From Streptomyces hydrogenans (GTDB taxonomy: Bacteria; Actinomycetota; Actinomycetes; Streptomycetales; Streptomycetaceae), in contig NZ_BNBS01000028.1 in the NCBI RefSeq assembly GCF_014656075.1, positions 21,259 to 81,653 on the forward strand: a DNA stretch of 60,395 bases. The letters are read 5' to 3'. The translations under genes were made by a program, and so were the position numbers. Numbering within the stretch: the stretch's first letter is position 1; every line of letters begins with the position of its first letter. The notes under the pieces are model-generated. The model was not told the origin of the DNA, searched no databases, and was given only the letters and a program-made list of their open reading frames with translations. Shown here piece by piece: positions 27,626 to 35,884 of the stretch.

Positions 27626-29926
27626 TCAGCCCCGGGCGCCGACGGGTTCGCGTATCTCCTCCGGGTCGCCGGCCGTCGCGTCGGGCGGGGCCGGTGTCCC
27701 GGACTCGCTGATGCCGAAGCGGTCGTGGAAGCGGCGCAGCGGTCCGGGCGCCCACCAGGTGAGGCGGCCGGTGAGCTTCATGACGGAGGGGACGAGGAGG
27801 CTGCGGACGACCATGGCGTCCATGAGGACGGCGAGGGCGACGCCGAGGCCCAGCATCTTGGTGTTGGTGACCCGGGAGGTGCCGATGGCGACCATGACGA
27901 CGGCCAGGATGACGGCGGCGGCGGTGATGAGGCCGCCGGTGCGGGCGAGGCCGAAGCGGACGGCGCCCTCGTGGTCGCCGGTGGTGTCGTACTCCTCCTT
28001 GATCCGGGAGAGCAGGAAGACGCCGTAGTCCATGGAGAGGCCGAAGGCCACGCAGAACATGAGGACCGGCAGGGTGGTCTCGATGTCTCCGGTGGCGGTG
28101 AAGCCGAGGAGGCCGGAGAGGTGTCCGTCCTGGAAGACCCAGACGACGGCGCCGAACATCGCGGTGAGGCTGAGGGCGTTGAGGACCACGGCCTGGACGG
28201 GGATGACGACGCTGCCGGTGAGCAGGAAGACCAGCAGCAGGGTGACGAGGACGATGATGCCGGCGGCCCAGGGCAGCCGCTCGCCGATGGCGTCCTTGGA
28301 GTCGACGAGGACGGCGGCCTGGCCGGTGACGGAGGTGTCGAAGGGGGCGTCGGCGGCGCGCAGTGCGCCGACGGCCCGCTGGGCGCCGGAGCCGACCGCG
28401 GGGCCTTCGGGGACGACGCTGTAGTAGGCGTGGGCGTCCGCGCCGGTGCCGGAGACGACGGGGCCGTCGACGCGGACGATGCCGTCGAGGGCGGCGATCC
28501 GCTCGCGGTAGGCGCCGTACTCGGCGGGGGTCGCGGGGCCCTGGGCGAGGACGGTGAGGCTGCCGCCGGGGTCGCCGGGGAAGCCTTCGCGCAGCTCCTC
28601 CTGGACGATCCGGGAGGTGGCGGTGGCGGGCAGCTGCCGGTCGTCTGCGGTGCCGAATTCCACGCCGAGGAAGGGCAGTCCGAGCAGGACGAGTCCCGCG
28701 GTGGTGAGGACGGCGAAGACGGGGGCCCGGCGCATCACCAGGCCGGCCGCCCGGGACCAGCCGGCACCCGTCGGGGCGTCCTTCGCGGGGGCGTCCTTCG
28801 CGGCGGCGCGGCGGCGGAGCAGGCGGCGCAGGTCGAGGGCGTCGACCCGGTGGCCGAGCAGCACGAGGGCGGCGGGGAGCAGGGTGAGGGCGGCGGCCGC
28901 GGCGAGCAGGACGACGGCGATGCCCGCGTAGGCGAAGGAGCGCAGGAAGTACTGCGGGAAGACGAGCATCGCGGCGAGCGAGACGGCGACGGTGAGGGCG
29001 GAGAAGAGCACGGTCCGCCCGGCGGTGCGCAGGGTGGTGCGGACGGCGGCGCCCGGGTCGGCGCCCGCGGCGAGCTCCTCGCGGTAGCGGCGGACGACGA
29101 AGAGCGCGTAGTCGATGGCGAGGCCGAGGCCGAGCGCGGTGGTGAGGTTCTGCGCGAAGACGGAGACGTCGGTGAACTCGGTGATGCCCCGCAGCACGGC
29201 GTTGGTGCCGAGGATGGCGACGATGCCGACGCCGAGCGGCAGCAGGGCGGCGACGGCGCTGCCGAAGACCATGACGAGCAGGACGAGGGTGAGGGGCAGG
29301 GCGATCAGTTCGGCCCTCAGCAGGTCCTCCTGGATGATCGTCTGCATCTCGTGGCGGACGGCGAGGCCGCCGCCGAGGGTGACCTCGACGGGTCCCCGGG
29401 TGCCCTGGTAGGAGGGGGCGATCCGGTCGAGGACCTCGCCGGCCGCCTTCTCCTCGCCGGCGATCCGGGCCGCGACGACGGCCTGGGTGCCGTCCTCGGA
29501 GCGCAGTGCGGGCGAGCCGGTGGTCCAGTAGGAGCCGACGCCCTCGACGCCGGGCTCGGCGGTGAGCCGCTCGGTGAGCCTGCGGGCCTCGGCGGCCACG
29601 GCGGGGTCGTCCACCCCGGCCTTCCCGGCGTCGACCAGGAGCAGCAGATTGGGCTGGGAGCCGGGGAACTCCCGCTCCAGCGCCTCGGTGGCGTAGGTGG
29701 ACTCGGCGGACGGGTCCTCCCAGCCGCCGCTGCCCATCCGGTCCCCCACGCCGCCGCCGGCGAACACCGCGAGGGCGGTGAGGACGAGGGCGACGAGCAG
29801 GGTGAGCCGGGGCCGCGCGGTCACGAACCGCGTCCATCCCCCGCCGGGCGCCCGGGCCGGCCGCCCGGCCGACCTGTCACCCGGGTCCCGGTCCCGTGCG
29901 GGGGCCGGATTCTTGACTTCGGACAT
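27626..29926 (-). CDS. MMPL family RND-type transporter
   Basis: A 766-residue membrane protein with two repeated units, each one helix, a large extracytoplasmic domain and five helices, as in MmpL/ActII-ORF3 exporters. Typical family segments are ALGLGLAIDYALFVVRRYREE in the first half and CVAFGLSMDYGVFLLSRIKEE in the second, carrying the Asp-Tyr pairs of proton relay. Such proteins export lipids or small hydrophobic compounds by proton motive force. It is divergent from a TetR gene with a large inverted repeat between, so it is probably repressed by that protein until its substrate is present. Confidence 0.92.
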   Translation of the reverse strand: MSEVKNPAPARDRDPGDRSAGRPARAPGGGWTRFVTARPRLTLLVALVLTALAVFAGGGVGDRMGSGGWEDPSAESTYATEALEREFPGSQPNLLLLVDAGKAGVDDPAVAAEARRLTERLTAEPGVEGVGSYWTTGSPALRSEDGTQAVVAARIAGEEKAAGEVLDRIAPSYQGTRGPVEVTLGGGLAVRHEMQTIIQEDLLRAELIALPLTLVLLVMVFGSAVAALLPLGVGIVAILGTNAVLRGITEFTDVSVFAQNLTTALGLGLAIDYALFVVRRYREELAAGADPGAAVRTTLRTAGRTVLFSALTVAVSLAAMLVFPQYFLRSFAYAGIAVVLLAAAAALTLLPAALVLLGHRVDALDLRRLLRRRAAAKDAPAKDAPTGAGWSRAAGLVMRRAPVFAVLTTAGLVLLGLPFLGVEFGTADDRQLPATATSRIVQEELREGFPGDPGGSLTVLAQGPATPAEYGAYRERIAALDGIVRVDGPVVSGTGADAHAYYSVVPEGPAVGSGAQRAVGALRAADAPFDTSVTGQAAVLVDSKDAIGERLPWAAGIIVLVTLLLVFLLTGSVVIPVQAVVLNALSLTAMFGAVVWVFQDGHLSGLLGFTATGDIETTLPVLMFCVAFGLSMDYGVFLLSRIKEEYDTTGDHEGAVRFGLARTGGLITAAAVILAVVMVAIGTSRVTNTKMLGLGVALAVLMDAMVVRSLLVPSVMKLTGRLTWWAPGPLRRFHDRFGISESGTPAPPDATAGDPEEIREPVGARG

Positions 29927-30001
29927 GACGCGGTGTCCCCTTCACCGTGGCCCTCGCTCTCGCTTCCCGGCAGGTCGCGGGGGCCGCCCATTGCCATAGA
30001 C

Positions 30002-30062
30002 TGGCAAACACGAGTGATCGCTCGCGTTTTCATAGAATGCGAGCGACCTCTCGTGTTTGTCA
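30002..30062. promoter_or_regulatory. large double TetR operator
   Basis: Two 25-base arms (30002-30026 and 30038-30062) are inverted copies matching at 21 of 25 positions, separated by 11 bases. Each arm holds its own near-palindrome of the type CGAGTGATCGCTCG. This fits two TetR-dimer sites facing each other between the MMPL gene (start 29926) and the TetR gene (start 30092). The right arm ends 30 bases before the TetR start. Confidence 0.75.
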
Positions 30063-30091
30063 ACGTGTATCGAGGGAGGCTGGGGACGGAC

Positions 30092-30745
30092 ATGACCGAG
30101 GACCCCAAGCCGCGCCGCCGTCAGGCACGCGGCGAACGCCGCATCGCCCAGCTGCTCCAGGCCGCCGCGGACGTCTTCTGCGCCAACGGCTACACGGCCA
30201 CCAGCACCAACGCGATCGCCCGCGAGGCCAAGGTCTCGCCGGGCACGCTCTACCAGTACTTCCCCAACAAGGAGGCGATCGCCATCGAGCTCGGCGGCCG
30301 CCTCATCCACGAGATGCGCGAGCGGCACGGCCAGGTCTTCACGCCGGAGAACGTGGCCCTGCCGCTGCCGGAGCTGATCGACGCGATCCTCGACCCGATG
30401 ATCGAGTTCAACTGCCTCAACCCGGCCTTCCTCGCCCTGATGCACGGCTCCGAGGTGCCCGGCCGGATCGCCGAGGAGCACGACGAGCTGCACGCCTCGC
30501 TGCTCTCCCAGGTCCGCGAGCTGATCGGCGCGCGGGCCGCCCCGGCGCTGCCGGTCGAGGAGCTGGACCGGGTCGCGGACATGGCCTTCGCCGTCTTCAA
30601 GGGCGGCCTCGCCCTGATCGTCGCCGCCCCCGAGGGCCCCGCACGGGACGGGGCCGTCGCCGAGCTCAAGAAGGTCCTGTACCGCTACCTGGAGCCGCTC
30701 CTCGCCGAGGAGGGGGCCCGGGTCACCACGACTCCGCCCCGCTGA
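30092..30745 (+). CDS. TetR/AcrR family repressor of the MMPL transporter
   Basis: A 217-residue repressor with a classical N-terminal HTH (STNAIAREAKVSPGTLYQYFPNKEAI, in residues about 35-60) and a TetR_C-like helical ligand domain. It is divergent from the MMPL gene and its promoter region holds a 61-base double inverted repeat, so autoregulation and control of the transporter are likely. The ATG at 30092 follows GGGAGG-like sequence. Its 3' end overlaps the convergent antiporter gene by 23 bases. Confidence 0.9.
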   Translation: MTEDPKPRRRQARGERRIAQLLQAAADVFCANGYTATSTNAIAREAKVSPGTLYQYFPNKEAIAIELGGRLIHEMRERHGQVFTPENVALPLPELIDAILDPMIEFNCLNPAFLALMHGSEVPGRIAEEHDELHASLLSQVRELIGARAAPALPVEELDRVADMAFAVFKGGLALIVAAPEGPARDGAVAELKKVLYRYLEPLLAEEGARVTTTPPR

Positions 30746-31931
30746 CCGCCTCCTCCGACGGCTGGTCCCGGCCCGCCCTGATCCGCAGCGCCAGCAGCGG
30801 GAAGACCAGGACGGAGACCATGCCGGCGCCCACCAGCGCCGCCGCCTCGCCCGCCGACAGGGCCTTGTCGTCCAGGCCGATGGTGGTGATGGCGACGACG
30901 AGCGGCAGCGCGGTGGAGCCGTACAGCACCAGCGCGCCCCGGTCCGTCCGGTCGAGGTCGCGCGGCGCGAGGAGCCACATCGGGCCGCCGCGCACCACCA
31001 GGAAGAGCGCCAGGAAGACCGGCAGGAGCAGCAGCTCCCGGCCGCCGGAGAGCAGCGAGTCCAGGTCGAACTCGATGCCGGTGACGACGAAGAAGACCGG
31101 CACCAGGAAGCCGAACCCGACCCCCTCCACCTTCGCCAGGATCTCCGGGCCGGCCTCGGGCGCGGCCCCGGTGAGCACCAGCCGGGTGATGAGCCCGGCG
31201 GCGAAGGCACCGAGGAGGACGTCGAGGCCGAGGGCGGTGGAGGCGCCGAGCATCAGCGCGATGAGCAGGAAGACGAAGCGGACCGCGAACTGGCCGCTGG
31301 TGTGCAGGGTCTTGGCGATGACGTGCGCGAACCACGGCGGCCGGGGCCGCAGCGCCCAGTAGACGGCGGCCGCGGTGAGGGCGGCGAAGACGGCGAGCAG
31401 CACGGTCGACTGCGCGGCGGTGCGCCCGCTGAGCAGCAGCGCCATGGCGATGATCGGGCCGAACTCGCCGACCGCGCCGAAGGCCATGACGACCGATCCG
31501 AAGCGGCCGCGCAGCCCGCCGGAGTCCCGCAGCACGGGGAGCACGGTGCCGAGGGCGGTGCTGGTGAGGGCCACGCCGATGAAGACGCCGGTGGAATAGC
31601 CCCCGCCGAGCAGGACACCGGCGGTGAGCCCGAGGGCGAGCGCGGCCAGCCACGCCCACACCGAGCGCCGGAGGGTGTCGCCGCGGACCTTGCCGAACTC
31701 GATCTCGTACCCCGCCAGGAAGATCAGCATGGTGAGGCCGAGTTCGGAGAGGCCGTCGATGAGCGCGTCGGAGTGGGCCCAGTCGAGGACGTCGGGGCCG
31801 ACGCAGATGCCGAGGAGGATCTCGAAGACGGCGAGCGGCACGGGGACCCGGCGCCCCACCCCGTAGGCGAGCAGGGGCGCCAGGACGGCGATCACCATGA
31901 TCAGGACGAGCGTGCTCCCCGAATGCGACAT
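30723..31931 (-). CDS. cation:proton antiporter (CPA2/KefB-like)
   Basis: A 402-residue membrane protein with about 12 helices and no C-terminal TrkA-N or RCK domain. Typical CPA2 sequence includes LTMLIFLAGYEIEF and STALGTVLPVLRD in the ion-binding region. It exchanges a monovalent cation, Na+ or K+, for protons. The divergent PrsW-like gene starts 64 bases away. Confidence 0.9.
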   Translation of the reverse strand: MSHSGSTLVLIMVIAVLAPLLAYGVGRRVPVPLAVFEILLGICVGPDVLDWAHSDALIDGLSELGLTMLIFLAGYEIEFGKVRGDTLRRSVWAWLAALALGLTAGVLLGGGYSTGVFIGVALTSTALGTVLPVLRDSGGLRGRFGSVVMAFGAVGEFGPIIAMALLLSGRTAAQSTVLLAVFAALTAAAVYWALRPRPPWFAHVIAKTLHTSGQFAVRFVFLLIALMLGASTALGLDVLLGAFAAGLITRLVLTGAAPEAGPEILAKVEGVGFGFLVPVFFVVTGIEFDLDSLLSGGRELLLLPVFLALFLVVRGGPMWLLAPRDLDRTDRGALVLYGSTALPLVVAITTIGLDDKALSAGEAAALVGAGMVSVLVFPLLALRIRAGRDQPSEEAVSGAESW

Positions 31932-31995
31932 ATCGGGTATCTACCATAAGCTCCGGTCAGACGCCCTGTCGGCGGAGGGACTTGGAGGCCCGCGG

Positions 31996-32940
31996 ATGTA
32001 CGACTACCGGACCACGCCCCAGCCCCCTCCCCCGCCACCGGCGCCCCCCGGGCCGGCCGGTCCGCGCCCGGGACTGTGGAAGCGCTGCCTGTGGGGCGGC
32101 CTCGCGCTGTGGGCGCTGACCGCCGTGGTCACCTACGCCACCGCCAACACCACCCTGCTGCCCACCCTGATCCTGCTGGGCAGCTTCCTGGTCCCGGGCG
32201 TCTTCGTCCTGTGGGCGTACGAGCGGCACGGCCGCGACCTCGGACTGCCGGTGATCCTCGGCTGCTTCGTCACCGGCGGCATCCTGGGCGTCCTCGGCGC
32301 CTCGGTCATGGAGTACTACCTGCTCCACCCGTCGCTGTGGATGTTCGTCGGGGTGGGGCTGATCGAGGAGGCGGTGAAGCTCGCCGCCCTGATGTTCGTC
32401 GTCCGCCACCGGCCGTACCTGCGCGGCCGGCGCGCCGGCCTGGTCCTCGGCGGGGCGGTCGGCTTCGGCTTCGCCGCCTTCGAGAGCGCGGGGTACGCCT
32501 TCAACGCGGCCGTCACCATGGACGGCATCGACCTGCGCTCCCTGCTGGAGACGGAGATCCTGCGCGGGGTGCTCGCCCCCTTCGGGCACGGCCTGTGGAC
32601 GGCGATCGCGGGCGCGGTGCTCTTCTCCTTCCGCCGCCCCGACGGCCGCTTCCGCCTCGCCGGGCCGGTCGTCGGCGCCTACCTGGGGGTGGCGGCGCTG
32701 CACGCGCTCTGGGACTCGATGCACGGGATCGCGCTCTGGCTGGTGCTCCGGCTGACCACGACCGACCTCGACCGCTCGCTCTTCGCCCAGGGGTACCTCC
32801 CGGACCCCACCTCGCGGCAGGAGCACCTCTTCACCCTGTTCTCGGTGGGGGGCCTCGTCCTGGTGACACTGGTGGGACTGGCGTGGCTGAGATCGCTGGC
32901 CCGGCGCGAACCGGACAGGAGTGGAATTTATACCCCCTAG
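31996..32940 (+). CDS. PrsW family intramembrane metalloprotease
   Basis: A 314-residue protein with a proline-rich cytoplasmic N-terminus (residues 8-27) and about eight membrane helices. The PrsW motifs are present: EExxK at Glu124-Glu125 (LIEEAVKLAAL), FAAFESAGYAFN, FGHGLWTAIAG and HALWDSMHG. Relatives cleave anti-sigma factors within the membrane. GGAGG precedes the ATG at 31996. The last codons and stop lie within the CsoR-type operator of the following copZ gene, so the two genes are physically interlocked. Confidence 0.88.
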   Translation: MYDYRTTPQPPPPPPAPPGPAGPRPGLWKRCLWGGLALWALTAVVTYATANTTLLPTLILLGSFLVPGVFVLWAYERHGRDLGLPVILGCFVTGGILGVLGASVMEYYLLHPSLWMFVGVGLIEEAVKLAALMFVVRHRPYLRGRRAGLVLGGAVGFGFAAFESAGYAFNAAVTMDGIDLRSLLETEILRGVLAPFGHGLWTAIAGAVLFSFRRPDGRFRLAGPVVGAYLGVAALHALWDSMHGIALWLVLRLTTTDLDRSLFAQGYLPDPTSRQEHLFTLFSVGGLVLVTLVGLAWLRSLARREPDRSGIYTP

Positions 32941-32947
32941 GGGTATA
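32929..32947. promoter_or_regulatory. CsoR-type copper operator upstream of copZ
   Basis: TATACCCC-CTA-GGGGTATA is a perfect 8-3-8 inverted repeat matching the C/G-rich, TATA-flanked sites of the copper sensor CsoR in Streptomyces. It lies 41 bases before the copZ ATG and probably overlaps the -10 element (TATAGC). The stop codon TAG of the PrsW-like gene (32938-32940) is inside it. No csoR gene is in the window, so control is in trans. Confidence 0.85.
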
Positions 32948-32988
32948 GCATCGTCGGTGTAAGACTCCGAACCGAAGAGGAGAGCCCC

Positions 32989-33213
32989 ATGGCCGCCGAG
33001 ACGCAGACCGAACTCACCACCGTCTACCAGGTCAAGGGCATGACCTGCGGCCACTGCGAGGGCGCCGTCTCCGGCGAGATCTCCGCCCTCCCCGGCGTCT
33101 CCTCGGTCACCGCCGTCGCCAAGACCGGCGAGGTCACCGTGGTGTCCGCCGCCCCGCTCGACCGCGAGGCCGTCGCCGCCGCCGTCGACGAGGCCGGCTA
33201 CGAGCTGGTCTGA
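32989..33213 (+). CDS. copZ: copper chaperone CopZ (heavy-metal-associated domain)
   Basis: A 74-residue ferredoxin-like HMA protein with the copper site MTCGHC (Cys20, Cys23). It binds Cu(I) in the cytoplasm and passes it to the CopA pump encoded 73 bases downstream. An AGAGGAG ribosome site precedes the ATG, and a CsoR-type operator lies upstream, so copper induction is expected. Confidence 0.95.
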   Translation: MAAETQTELTTVYQVKGMTCGHCEGAVSGEISALPGVSSVTAVAKTGEVTVVSAAPLDREAVAAAVDEAGYELV

Positions 33214-33232
33214 CCGCACGCACCCGCGTCGG

Positions 33233-33274
33233 AGCAGGGTCGTACCGTTACGGGTACGGCCCTGCTCCCCTTTT
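33233..33274 (+). terminator. intercistronic hairpin between copZ and copA
   Basis: Bases 33233-33246 pair with 33253-33266 (14 base pairs including one U-G) around a GTTACG loop, and CCCCTTTT follows to 33274. This resembles a Rho-independent terminator, rare in such form in this GC range. Partial read-through would make more copZ than copA transcript. Confidence 0.65.
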
Positions 33275-33286
33275 CTGGAAGCGCAC

Positions 33287-35518
33287 ATGACCAGCACCGC
33301 CCCCGACGCGACCGCCCCCGACGTCACCGTCACCGAGCTGACCATCGGCGGGATGACCTGCGCCTCCTGCGCGGCCCGCGTCGAGAAGAAGCTCAACCGG
33401 ATGGACGGCGTCACCGCGACCGTCAACTACGCCACCGAGAAGGCACGCGTCGAGCACGCTCCCGGGGTCGGCGTCGACGCGCTCATCGCCACCGTGGAGA
33501 AGACCGGCTACACCGCCGAGGAACCCGCGCCGCCGGAGCCCGAGGCGGCCGGGGAGCCGGAGGCCGACCCCGAGCTCGCCGCCCTCCGCACCCGGCTCAC
33601 GGTCTCCGCCGTCCTCGCCGCCCCGGTCGTCCTGCTCGCCATGGTCCCCGCCCTCCAGTTCGACAACTGGCAGTGGCTCTCCCTCACCCTCGCCTCCCCC
33701 GTCGTCGTCTGGGGCGGCCTCCCCTTCCACCGGGCCGCCTGGACCAACCTCCGGCACGGCGCGGCCACCATGGACACCCTCGTCTCGGTCGGCACCCTCG
33801 CCGCCTACGGCTGGTCCCTGTGGGCCCTCTTCCTCGGCGACGCCGGCATGCCCGGCATGCGCCACGGCTTCGACCTCACCGCCGACCGCACGGACGGCGC
33901 CTCCGCGATCTACCTGGAGGTCGCGGCGGGCGTCGTCACCTTCATCCTGCTCGGCCGCTATCTGGAGGCCCGCGCCAAGCGGAAGGCCGGCGCCGCCCTG
34001 CGGGCCCTCATGGAGCTCGGCGCCAAGGACGTGGCCGTGCTCCGCGACGGCACCGAGGTACGGGTGCCGGTGGCCGACCTGCGGACCGGCGAGCTCTTCG
34101 TCGTGCGCCCCGGGGAGAAGATCGCCACCGACGGCACCGTCGCCGAGGGCTCCTCCGCCGTCGACGCCTCCCTGCTCACCGGCGAGTCCCTGCCCGTCGA
34201 CGTCACCCCCGGCTCCGCCGTCACCGGCGGCTGCGTCAACGTCTCCGGACGGCTCGTCGTCCGGGCCGGCCGGGTCGGCGCCGACACCCGGCTCGCCCGG
34301 ATGGCGAAGCTCGTCGAGGAGGCGCAGAGCGGCAAGGCCGAGGTGCAGCGGCTCGCCGACCGGATCTCCGCGGTCTTCGTCCCCGTCGTGCTGCTGATCG
34401 CCCTGGCCACCCTCGGCTTCTGGCTCGGCTCCGGCGCCGGCGCCACCGCCGCCTTCACCGCCGCCGTCGCCGTCCTGATCATCGCCTGCCCCTGCGCCCT
34501 CGGGCTCGCCACCCCGACCGCGCTGCTCGTCGGCACCGGCCGGGGCGCGCAGCTCGGCATCCTCATCAAGGGCCCCGAGGTCCTGGAGTCGACCCGCCGC
34601 GTCGACACCGTCGTCCTCGACAAGACCGGCACCGTCACCACCGGCCGGATGACCCTCGTCGGCGTCCGGCCCGCCCCCGGCGTCGACGAGGAGCGGCTGC
34701 TGCGGCTCGCCGGGGCCCTGGAGCACTCCTCCGAGCACCCCGTGGCCCGGGCCGTCGCCGCGGGCGCCGCCGACCGGCTCGGCCTCCCCGCCGGCGAGCT
34801 GCCGGTCCCCAAGGGCTTCGAGAACGTCCCCGGGCTCGGCGTCCGCGGCTCCGTCGACGGGCACCTCGTCCTCGCCGGGCGGGCCGCGCTGCTCGCCGCC
34901 GAGGACGTGGCGGTGCCCGACGGCACGCCGGCCGGCGCGGTGCTCGTCGCCTGGGACGGGGTCTTCCGCGGCTCCCTCACCGTCGCCGACGCCGTCAAGG
35001 ACACCAGCGCCGAGGCCGTCGCCCGGCTCCGGGGGCTCGGGCTGCGGCCGGTGCTGCTCACCGGCGACCACCGGGCCGTCGCGGAGGCCGTCGCGGCCGA
35101 GGTCGGCATCGACGAGGTGATCTCCGAGGTGCTGCCCGAGGAGAAGGCCGGGGTGGTCCGGCGGCTCCAGGGGGAGGGCCGGACGGTCGCCATGGTCGGC
35201 GACGGCGTGAACGACGCGGCGGCGCTCGCCACCGCCGACCTGGGGCTCGCGATGGGCACCGGGACGGACGCGGCGATCGAGGCGAGCGACCTCACCCTGG
35301 TCCGGGGCGACCTTCGGGTGGCCGCGGACGCGATCCGGCTCTCGCGCCGGACCCTGGCGACGATCAAGGGGAATCTGGCGTGGGCCTTCGGCTACAACGT
35401 GGCCGCCCTGCCGCTCGCGGCGGCCGGACTGCTCAACCCGATGATCGCCGGTCTGACCATGGCCTTTTCGTCCGTGTTCGTGGTGACCAACAGCCTGCGA
35501 CTGAGGCGGTTCCGTTGA
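33287..35518 (+). CDS. copA: copper-exporting P1B-1 ATPase CopA
   Basis: A 743-residue Cu(I) export ATPase. One N-terminal HMA domain has Cys25/Cys28 in MTCASC. The membrane metal site CPC is at 401-403 (IIACPCALG), the phosphorylated Asp445 is in DKTGT, and TGES, the SSEHP motif and GDGVNDAAA are all present. About eight membrane helices are expected. It is co-directional with copZ, with a hairpin in between, and is followed by a 366-base gap facing citrate synthase. Confidence 0.95.
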   Translation: MTSTAPDATAPDVTVTELTIGGMTCASCAARVEKKLNRMDGVTATVNYATEKARVEHAPGVGVDALIATVEKTGYTAEEPAPPEPEAAGEPEADPELAALRTRLTVSAVLAAPVVLLAMVPALQFDNWQWLSLTLASPVVVWGGLPFHRAAWTNLRHGAATMDTLVSVGTLAAYGWSLWALFLGDAGMPGMRHGFDLTADRTDGASAIYLEVAAGVVTFILLGRYLEARAKRKAGAALRALMELGAKDVAVLRDGTEVRVPVADLRTGELFVVRPGEKIATDGTVAEGSSAVDASLLTGESLPVDVTPGSAVTGGCVNVSGRLVVRAGRVGADTRLARMAKLVEEAQSGKAEVQRLADRISAVFVPVVLLIALATLGFWLGSGAGATAAFTAAVAVLIIACPCALGLATPTALLVGTGRGAQLGILIKGPEVLESTRRVDTVVLDKTGTVTTGRMTLVGVRPAPGVDEERLLRLAGALEHSSEHPVARAVAAGAADRLGLPAGELPVPKGFENVPGLGVRGSVDGHLVLAGRAALLAAEDVAVPDGTPAGAVLVAWDGVFRGSLTVADAVKDTSAEAVARLRGLGLRPVLLTGDHRAVAEAVAAEVGIDEVISEVLPEEKAGVVRRLQGEGRTVAMVGDGVNDAAALATADLGLAMGTGTDAAIEASDLTLVRGDLRVAADAIRLSRRTLATIKGNLAWAFGYNVAALPLAAAGLLNPMIAGLTMAFSSVFVVTNSLRLRRFR

Positions 35519-35793
35519 TTTCACCTACACGTGACGCACAAGTCCTTCACAAAGAGACCTAGATCACAGATATTGGGGGGTAACCATCTGGGCTGTTCGC
35601 GAGTCTAAGTGGGCGATGCCAGAACGTCTTGGGGGACGTTCGCCGGGAGGTCTTGGGGGACGTCCCGGCAGGCAAGCGCGGCCGGGGCACGTGCACCGGG
35701 GAGCTTTGAGCGGCCCTCCCGTACGTACCCCGGCAGACCGCGCGCCGGACGCCCGGCCCGGATCCCGTGGGGGGAATCCGCACCGGGAATATG
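35519..35793. other. gene-free region with AT-rich leader and 14-base direct repeats
   Basis: Between convergent copA and gltA, with the terminator at 35794. Bases 35540-35590 are unusually AT-rich for this chromosome and look like an upstream leader pointing rightward, but no gene follows on that strand. GTCTTGGGGGACGT occurs twice (35626-35639 and 35650-35663, 24-base period); the first copy sits in the palindrome AACGTC-6-GACGTT (35623-35640). A frame from ATG 35616 encodes the repeat as (R/G)LGGR, but its product is unrecognised and it runs into gltA, so I do not call it. Confidence 0.5.
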
Positions 35794-35845
35794 AGAAGCG
35801 CCCCGCCGACCGACCCGTGGGGGGATCGGAAGGCGGGGCGCTTCT
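35794..35845. terminator. bidirectional terminator between copA and gltA
   Basis: A perfect 14-base-pair stem (35794-35807 with 35832-35845, AGAAGCGCCCCGCC and its complement) with an inner CCGA/TCGG pair. It lies 39 bases past the citrate synthase stop and would end transcripts from both sides. Confidence 0.85.
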
Positions 35846-35884
35846 GTACGTACCGAAGGCTCAGCCGGCCTGTGCGGGACCGGC

